From a bacterium (GTDB lineage Bacteria > Latescibacterota > UBA2968), in assembly GCA_027296045.1 (NCBI GenBank), contig JAPUJS010000587.1:1-10160 (forward strand): a stretch of DNA of 10,160 nucleotides, given 5' to 3'. Position 1 is the first letter of the stretch, and each line of letters opens with the position of its first letter. This document shows, piece after piece, positions 5,252 to 10,160 of the stretch. A program made the position numbers and the translations under genes. The notes under the pieces were generated by a model. That model was not told the origin of the DNA. It worked only from the letters and a program-made list of their open reading frames with translations, and ran no database searches.

Positions 5252-8200
5252 GTGCGGCTCCAAGAAGGACACATCGAACTTGCCCGGCCACAATGCAGTC
5301 AGAACTATTGGCCTACCCTGACCTGCCTTGTGGCCCTTCTGTTGTGGGGTTCGATTCACCCCCTGGACGCCCAACCCGTTGATGTGTGGCGTATCCTCGC
5401 CCTTCGCGTCTCGTTTCCGACTGAAGAACCCGATCGTGAAACCACCAGCGGCGACGGCACATTCGACCTGCGCACCTTTGCCGAAGTCCGAGATAGTATG
5501 GACTTTCCCTATGATACGCCCCCCCACGACAAAGCCTACTTCGAGGCCCACCTCCAGGCCCTGGCCAATTATTATCGGGAGATGTCGCAGGGTCGCCTCG
5601 AAATCGAATACGACGTCTACCCCCAGGACCCCACCGCCAGCTACTCCCTAACGACCCCACTGATCGAATACGGCAACGGCCGAACGCGGTCCGAAATCAA
5701 CGAACGCATCATTCGCCTCTTTCAAGACGGCATTGCGGCATCCGATACAAGCGAAGGTGCCAACCTGGACTTTTCCCAATACCGTGCCTTCATCGTCTTT
5801 CACGCCGGCCTGGGAGGAGAATCCAGCCAGGCCCTCAACGACGTGCCCTCGGCCTATATTTCTCCGCAAGATCTAGACACCTACATCGACGGCCCCATCC
5901 CCGTTGACAACGGCGAATTCAACGTCACCAACGGGCTGCTCCTGCCCGAAGCCATCAGTACCAACGGGAGGGGTGGCCTCAACGCTGCGATCGCCCGTTT
6001 TTTTGCCAATCAGCTGAGATTGCCCACCCTTTCCGACCGCCAGAACGACCTGCCTGCCGTGGGCCGCTGGAGCCTTTTAGACAGCGGCGATAAAATTCCG
6101 TTCCCCGCAAACGACCTCGGCCTCCAGGGCTTAAATGCCGATGCCCAAAACGCAAGCCTGGTCGGCTTTATTCCCAGCGGCATGCTCGCCTGGTCCCGTA
6201 TCCGGCTCGGGTGGATCACGCCCCTTATGGTCACCCACAACGACACGGTTCAAATCGTTGCCGCCCATGTGCGCTCCGACCTCCCTCAAGCCGTCCAGGT
6301 ACCCATCAGCGCCACCGAATATTTCCTCCTGGAAAATCGCATCTCCCGGCTCAAAGAACGCAATCGGACGCCCACCATCCAATTTTCCCGAGGCACAGAA
6401 GGAGGGGTCTGGCTTTCCATCGACGACTACGACGCCTTTATTCCCGGCTCGGGCATTCTGATCTGGCACATCGACGACGCAGTCATCCAGAGGAGCGATT
6501 CGGAAAATCAGATCAACAGCAACCCGGCCTACGAAATCGCTTTTGCCCAATACCGACGTGGCGTCTCCTTAGAAGAAGCCGATGGCCTCGAAGACATTGG
6601 CAATGTCTCCGCTTCCCGGGTCATCCAGGACGGCATCATTTCCTTCTCGACCATTGAGGGCGGTGCCGAAGACCCCTATTATGTCGGCAACACAACCACC
6701 TTTGACCCCAACACCACACCGAATACCAACAGCAATCTAAACTATCCGTCTGGAATCACCATCGAAGTGCTCAGCCCGCCAGGCGACACCATGGCCGTTG
6801 CCATCCGCTTTGCCCGCTTCCAGAAAATCTGGCCCATCACAGGGCTTACTGCCGACTCCCGTCACGCCCCCCGGGTTGTCGATTTAAACGGGGATGGCAC
6901 AAAAGAAATCATCCGGGCCCAGAACCAGGCAGTGGCTTTCGGAACGAGCGCCTGGTCGATAGATGGCACCCCCGTTGATGAACCGCGCTTTACAGCCACG
7001 TCGCCCCCGGCAATTGGCAATCTCACGTCGACAGCTCCGTCAGAATTTATCTTTGCCAATGAAAACATCCCCTTCCTCTGGCGAAACGGTCAGATCCAGT
7101 CCTCCAACAGCCCCTCCATCCGCCCGGCCCCATTTTCCGCCTCCCCCCTCATTGCCCCCTTCCCATTCGACATCCCCACCGATATTTGGGGACGTTCCGA
7201 CGGCACAGTCGAATGGGGCCACTTTTCAGGCACACCAGGCTCGGTGTCTCTAAACGATCCCATTACGGGATTTACCTTCGGTCGGTTGGACCGGGATGCC
7301 AACAACGAACTGATCGCCCTGACAAATGCCGGCCAGCTCTTCCTTGTAGGTGGCCCCGATCAGGCCCTGCTCCTGGCCACCTTTATCAACCCCGTCGTCG
7401 GCAACCCCGCCATGGCCGATCTGGATCGCGACGGCGACGATGAACTTGTCGTGGTCACATCCGACGGCGTGCTCTCCATCCTGGATCGAGAAGGCCAGGT
7501 CGTTCGAACCGATCCCGTTCCCGGAGGGGCTACCTCCGCCCCCGTACTGGGCGACCTGGACAACGACGGTTATATCGAGGCCCTGTTCGGCGGCAGAAAC
7601 AATCTCTGGGTAATCCGCTTCAACGGTATTCTGCAAACCAATGCCCCCATTGCTTTCCCGCTCAAAGACCAGGCAGGCCCCATTTTGGCTTCTCCCCTTT
7701 TAGCCGACCTGGACGGCGACGGCACCCTGGAAATCCTCGTAGGCACTCCGGGCGGCCTCCTCTACGGTCTCGACGCGTCTGGCAAGCCCCTGCCCGGCTT
7801 TCCCCTTCAGGCACCCGGCCCCATAACGACCTCCCCGTTGCTCGACGATCTGGACGGCGACGGCACCCTGGAACTCGTCTTTTTCACCGCCGCCGGCAGC
7901 ATCCACCTCCACCACCTCGAAAACATCGATCCGACCTATACCGGCAACCGCGTTGTCTGGGGCCAACTCGGCGGCAACCCGGCCAACACCGGCCACCTGC
8001 TCCAACCCCCGCAGGCCACCCCCACCGCCCTCCCCCTGGACGAACTATTGCCAAAAAAACGCGTCTACTGCTATCCCAACCCCATTCGCCAGGCCACCGC
8101 CCGCATCCGCTTCTTCCTGGGCGAACCTGCCGAAGTCCACGTCGTCATCGTCAACGCCCTCGGCGAAGAAGTCGCCCGCTTAAGCCACACCACAGCCATC

Positions 8201-8329
8201 CCAGGCACCGACAACGAAATCATCTGGGACACCAGCGACTACCAGAGCGGCCTCTACATCTGCCGCGTAGAAGCCATTGCCAGCAACCGGTCCGAAGTCC
8301 AGTTCATCAAAACCGCCGTGATCAAGTAG
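5252..8329 (+). CDS. Secreted M6-like pseudopeptidase with VCBS/FG-GAP-type repeats and T9SS-like C-terminal sorting domain
   Basis: About 1025 residues from GTG 5252, chosen because GAAGGA lies 5 bases upstream and it places a hydrophobic signal segment (LTCLVALLLWG, 23-33; cleavage near DA-QPV, 40/41) close to the N-terminus; the frame is open back to 5075. Residues about 43-430 match the M6 (immune inhibitor A-like) domain: GRWSLLDSG (271-279), MLAWSRIRLGW (311-321), FLLENR, GSGILIWHIDD (about 400-409), SLEEADG. The zinc motif HExxH is absent; the aligned stretch reads RFFANQLRLPTLSD (249-262), so it is predicted proteolytically inactive. Acidic repeat motifs of VCBS/FG-GAP type occur at residues 544, 680, 723, 768, 819 and 866 (for example DLDGDGTLE). 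Residues about 938-1025 (YPNP..., NALGEEVARL, GLYICRV, final IKTAVIK) resemble type A T9SS or FlgD-Ig-like C-terminal domains. The protein is probably exported and surface-attached; its ligand is unknown. Confidence 0.85.
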   Translation: MRLQEGHIELARPQCSQNYWPTLTCLVALLLWGSIHPLDAQPVDVWRILALRVSFPTEEPDRETTSGDGTFDLRTFAEVRDSMDFPYDTPPHDKAYFEAHLQALANYYREMSQGRLEIEYDVYPQDPTASYSLTTPLIEYGNGRTRSEINERIIRLFQDGIAASDTSEGANLDFSQYRAFIVFHAGLGGESSQALNDVPSAYISPQDLDTYIDGPIPVDNGEFNVTNGLLLPEAISTNGRGGLNAAIARFFANQLRLPTLSDRQNDLPAVGRWSLLDSGDKIPFPANDLGLQGLNADAQNASLVGFIPSGMLAWSRIRLGWITPLMVTHNDTVQIVAAHVRSDLPQAVQVPISATEYFLLENRISRLKERNRTPTIQFSRGTEGGVWLSIDDYDAFIPGSGILIWHIDDAVIQRSDSENQINSNPAYEIAFAQYRRGVSLEEADGLEDIGNVSASRVIQDGIISFSTIEGGAEDPYYVGNTTTFDPNTTPNTNSNLNYPSGITIEVLSPPGDTMAVAIRFARFQKIWPITGLTADSRHAPRVVDLNGDGTKEIIRAQNQAVAFGTSAWSIDGTPVDEPRFTATSPPAIGNLTSTAPSEFIFANENIPFLWRNGQIQSSNSPSIRPAPFSASPLIAPFPFDIPTDIWGRSDGTVEWGHFSGTPGSVSLNDPITGFTFGRLDRDANNELIALTNAGQLFLVGGPDQALLLATFINPVVGNPAMADLDRDGDDELVVVTSDGVLSILDREGQVVRTDPVPGGATSAPVLGDLDNDGYIEALFGGRNNLWVIRFNGILQTNAPIAFPLKDQAGPILASPLLADLDGDGTLEILVGTPGGLLYGLDASGKPLPGFPLQAPGPITTSPLLDDLDGDGTLELVFFTAAGSIHLHHLENIDPTYTGNRVVWGQLGGNPANTGHLLQPPQATPTALPLDELLPKKRVYCYPNPIRQATARIRFFLGEPAEVHVVIVNALGEEVARLSHTTAIPGTDNEIIWDTSDYQSGLYICRVEAIASNRSEVQFIKTAVIK
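7709..7873 (+). repeat. Two identical 24-base segments inside the repeat domain, 141 bases apart
   Basis: Positions 7709-7732 and 7850-7873 are identical over 24 bases and encode LDGDGTLE in the last two VCBS/FG-GAP-type repeats. The spacing equals 47 residues, one repeat unit. Flanking bases diverge, so identity is confined to the acidic motif. Confidence 0.75.
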
Positions 8330-8424
8330 GATCACCGAGGGCCGCAGATCCACGTAGGTCGCCGAAGGCGGGAAAAGCACCAAATATCATGATTATCTCA
8401 AGCGTTCCTAACATCTCCAAAATC
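8330..8424 (+). other. Spacer before the propeller metalloprotease gene
   Basis: This holds two weak hairpins: GGATC/GATCC (8329-8333 and 8347-8351) and CGCC-GAA-GGCG near 8360-8370. There is no T-run, so no clear terminator, and no clear Shine-Dalgarno before ATG 8425. An in-frame ATG at 8389 is an alternative start of the next gene, giving 12 more residues. Confidence 0.4.
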
Positions 8425-10160
8425 ATGCAAAAATATCTCATACCAATTTTACTCCTGCTCTCCACCACCTTCACCCACGCCCAGTTCGCCGGTGACCACA
8501 ACCACCCCGAACTGACCTGGAACGTGCTGGAAACCGAGCACTTTAAAATCTACTACCACCAGGGCCTGGCCCCCTTCGCAAAGCGGACGGCAAAGATTGC
8601 TGAAGAAGCCTACCTTCCGGTCACCCAGCTCTACCATTTTGAACCCGACGAAAAGGTACGCATCCTCCTCAAAGACACCGACGACTATACCAACGGGGCC
8701 GCCTATTATTATCACAACACCATTGAGATCTGGGTGACCAACCTGGACTTCGACCTGCGCGGCACCACGGACTGGGTCAAAAACGTCGTCACCCACGAAT
8801 TCACCCACATCGTCTCCCTGCAAACCGGCCGCAAGGGATCCAGAAAAGTCCCCGCCCTCTTTTTCCACTACCTGCGCTATCAGGGCGAAGGCAAACGCGA
8901 CGACATCCTCGACAGCTACCCCAATGTCCTGGCCCTCTACGCCATCCCAATGACCATGATCCCGCCCTGGTTTGCCGAAGGCACTGCCCAGTACATGGCC
9001 CGGGGCGTTCAATTTGACCGCTGGGATTCCCACCGGGACATGATCCTCCGACAGGCCACCCTCAACAACACCCTCTTAACCTATCAGGAAATGAACGTTT
9101 TTGGCTCCAAAACCGGCCTCGGATTCGAAAAGGTCTACGACCACGGCTACTCACTCGTCCTTTTTATTGCCAACACCTTCGGCCAAGACAAGCTGGAAGA
9201 CCTCTGCCGCAGCATGGCCACCTGGTGGCGCTACGACTTCGACGGGGCCACGAAAAGCATCCTGGGCATCTCCAGTCGCGAACTCTACAACCGCTGGGTT
9301 TCCTCTCTTGAAGAGCGATACAAAGCGCAAAAAATACGAATCGATTTCAACCCTGCCTCGGGCAGCCTGCTCCACCAAAAAGGCTATCTCAATCTCCACC
9401 CCCGGTGGTCGCCCGACGGCACCCAATTGGCCTTCCTCACCAACCAGGGACAGGATTTTGGCCGAACCAGCCTTGTCTCCTTTACCCTATCTGACAGCAG
9501 CCTCAAACGGATCTCTCCGAGCGCCAACACCGCCTTCGACTGGTCTCCAGATGGCAACCACATTCTCTATACCCGACGCAGCCAGCCCAATCGCTACGGC
9601 TCCCGGTTCTGGGATCTCTACACCGTGCCACCCGACGCGTCTGGAGAAGGTCCGTTCCAGCAGATGAAAGATGCTATTGGTCTGTCCCGGTCCACCTTCC
9701 CGGGAGAGACCCGTCTGACCCACGACCTAAGGGCCATCCACCCGGCCTATTCCCCCGACGGCACACGCATCGCCTTTGTCAAAAACGGAGGCGGCAATAC
9801 CAACCTCGGTATCCTGGACGTGAACACCGGTGAAATCCACTACCGGACCGATTTCAAAGACGGCACCCAGGTCTACACCCCCCGATGGTCTCCCGATGGT
9901 TCCCAAATCGCCTTTTCCATCTTCCAACCAGGCAACAGCAGAGACATCGCCACGATCTCTACAGAAAGCGGACCCTGGACCTTGCAAGCCGCCTCCTCAG
10001 GCACCGATCGCGACCCCTGCTGGACCCCCGACGGCAATGGCCTGGTTTTTGTCTCTGATAACGAAGGCATTTTCGACCTGTATCACCTTACCCTTGCCGA
10101 CGGCACCGTACACCGAATCACCCGTGTCCCTGGAAGCGCCTTCCAACCGCACATCAACCC
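8425..10160 (+). CDS. Secreted gluzincin-type metalloprotease with TolB/PD40-like beta-propeller (3' end outside window)
   Basis: The frame is open from the start to the window end, 578 full codons, and the gene is truncated on the right by the window. MQKYLIPILLLL...THAQ gives a signal peptide with cleavage near A-Q, supporting ATG 8425 (ATG 8389 is also possible). The N-terminal domain has the zinc motif HEFTH (H124, E125, H128) and a downstream WFAEG (182-186) whose E185 is the likely third zinc ligand, the arrangement of gluzincin / peptidase MA-like proteins. From about residue 310 come propeller signatures of the WD40-like PD40/TolB type: RWSPDG (327-332), WSPDG (373), YSPDG (442), RWSPDG (487-492), WTPDG (533). 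Such proteins are exported or surface-located; the substrate is unknown. It follows the pseudopeptidase gene by 95 bases on the same strand and is probably co-transcribed. Whether it carries a C-terminal sorting domain cannot be seen. Confidence 0.88.
   Translation, partial: MQKYLIPILLLLSTTFTHAQFAGDHNHPELTWNVLETEHFKIYYHQGLAPFAKRTAKIAEEAYLPVTQLYHFEPDEKVRILLKDTDDYTNGAAYYYHNTIEIWVTNLDFDLRGTTDWVKNVVTHEFTHIVSLQTGRKGSRKVPALFFHYLRYQGEGKRDDILDSYPNVLALYAIPMTMIPPWFAEGTAQYMARGVQFDRWDSHRDMILRQATLNNTLLTYQEMNVFGSKTGLGFEKVYDHGYSLVLFIANTFGQDKLEDLCRSMATWWRYDFDGATKSILGISSRELYNRWVSSLEERYKAQKIRIDFNPASGSLLHQKGYLNLHPRWSPDGTQLAFLTNQGQDFGRTSLVSFTLSDSSLKRISPSANTAFDWSPDGNHILYTRRSQPNRYGSRFWDLYTVPPDASGEGPFQQMKDAIGLSRSTFPGETRLTHDLRAIHPAYSPDGTRIAFVKNGGGNTNLGILDVNTGEIHYRTDFKDGTQVYTPRWSPDGSQIAFSIFQPGNSRDIATISTESGPWTLQAASSGTDRDPCWTPDGNGLVFVSDNEGIFDLYHLTLADGTVHRITRVPGSAFQPHIN

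Noticed and set aside
8449..9033. 194-codon minus-strand open frame
   Set aside because: It lies opposite the metalloprotease gene, which has an intact zinc motif and signal peptide; the antisense frame is Val/Gly-rich shadow.

Overview
The window looks like a bacterial chromosome fragment from the Bacteroidota/FCB group or a related uncultured lineage (the KSB1, Latescibacterota or Zixibacteria type is plausible). The reason is a PorV-like outer-membrane protein directly followed by a secreted protein that ends in a type IX (T9SS) sorting-domain-like C-terminus. The lineage is an inference; no rRNA or tRNA is present. Six complete genes and one 3'-truncated gene are supported.

Left third, minus strand (about 86-3237). 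Three tightly packed genes read leftward. First is a predicted lipoprotein with a degenerate thioredoxin fold joined to an alpha/alpha-barrel domain (YyaL/DUF255-like). Next is an RmlD-type SDR reductase, overlapping it by 4 bases (ATGA). Last is a Dpm1-type GT2 glycosyltransferase, 3 bases further on. They almost certainly form one transcription unit. The sugar-nucleotide reductase and polyprenyl-phosphate glycosyltransferase suggest a cell-envelope glycan or glycosylation role. Bases 1-85 hold only the downstream flank and one copy of a 12-base direct repeat.

Middle (3238-4101). A 217-base non-coding gap (3238-3454) contains an AT-rich stretch upstream of the lipoprotein gene and a sigma70-like match facing the other way. 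A small Trm112-family gene (3455-3706, minus) follows. The 395-base divergent region 3707-4101 then carries candidate promoters for both sides and an unusual folded element. That element has a 9-bp hairpin, a 17-bp near-perfect terminal inverted repeat enclosing about 90 bases, a 16-bp perfect palindrome, and two GCxxCGCCTCC boxes whose CCTCC is complementary to the downstream Shine-Dalgarno GGAGG.

Right side, plus strand (4102-10160). The PorV-like barrel gene is followed by a 1025-residue exported protein with an M6 (immune inhibitor A-like) domain, VCBS/FG-GAP-type repeats and a C-terminal sorting-like domain. In this protein the M6 zinc site is erased: the HExxH position reads RFFAN. After 95 bases comes an exported protein, cut by the window end, with an intact gluzincin zinc site (HEFTH plus WFAEG) and at least five TolB/PD40-like propeller motifs. 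A reasonable model is that the barrel helps export the CTD-bearing protein through a T9SS-like machine. The most interesting points are the structured leader of the PorV gene and the pseudo-protease exported next to an apparently active metalloprotease.
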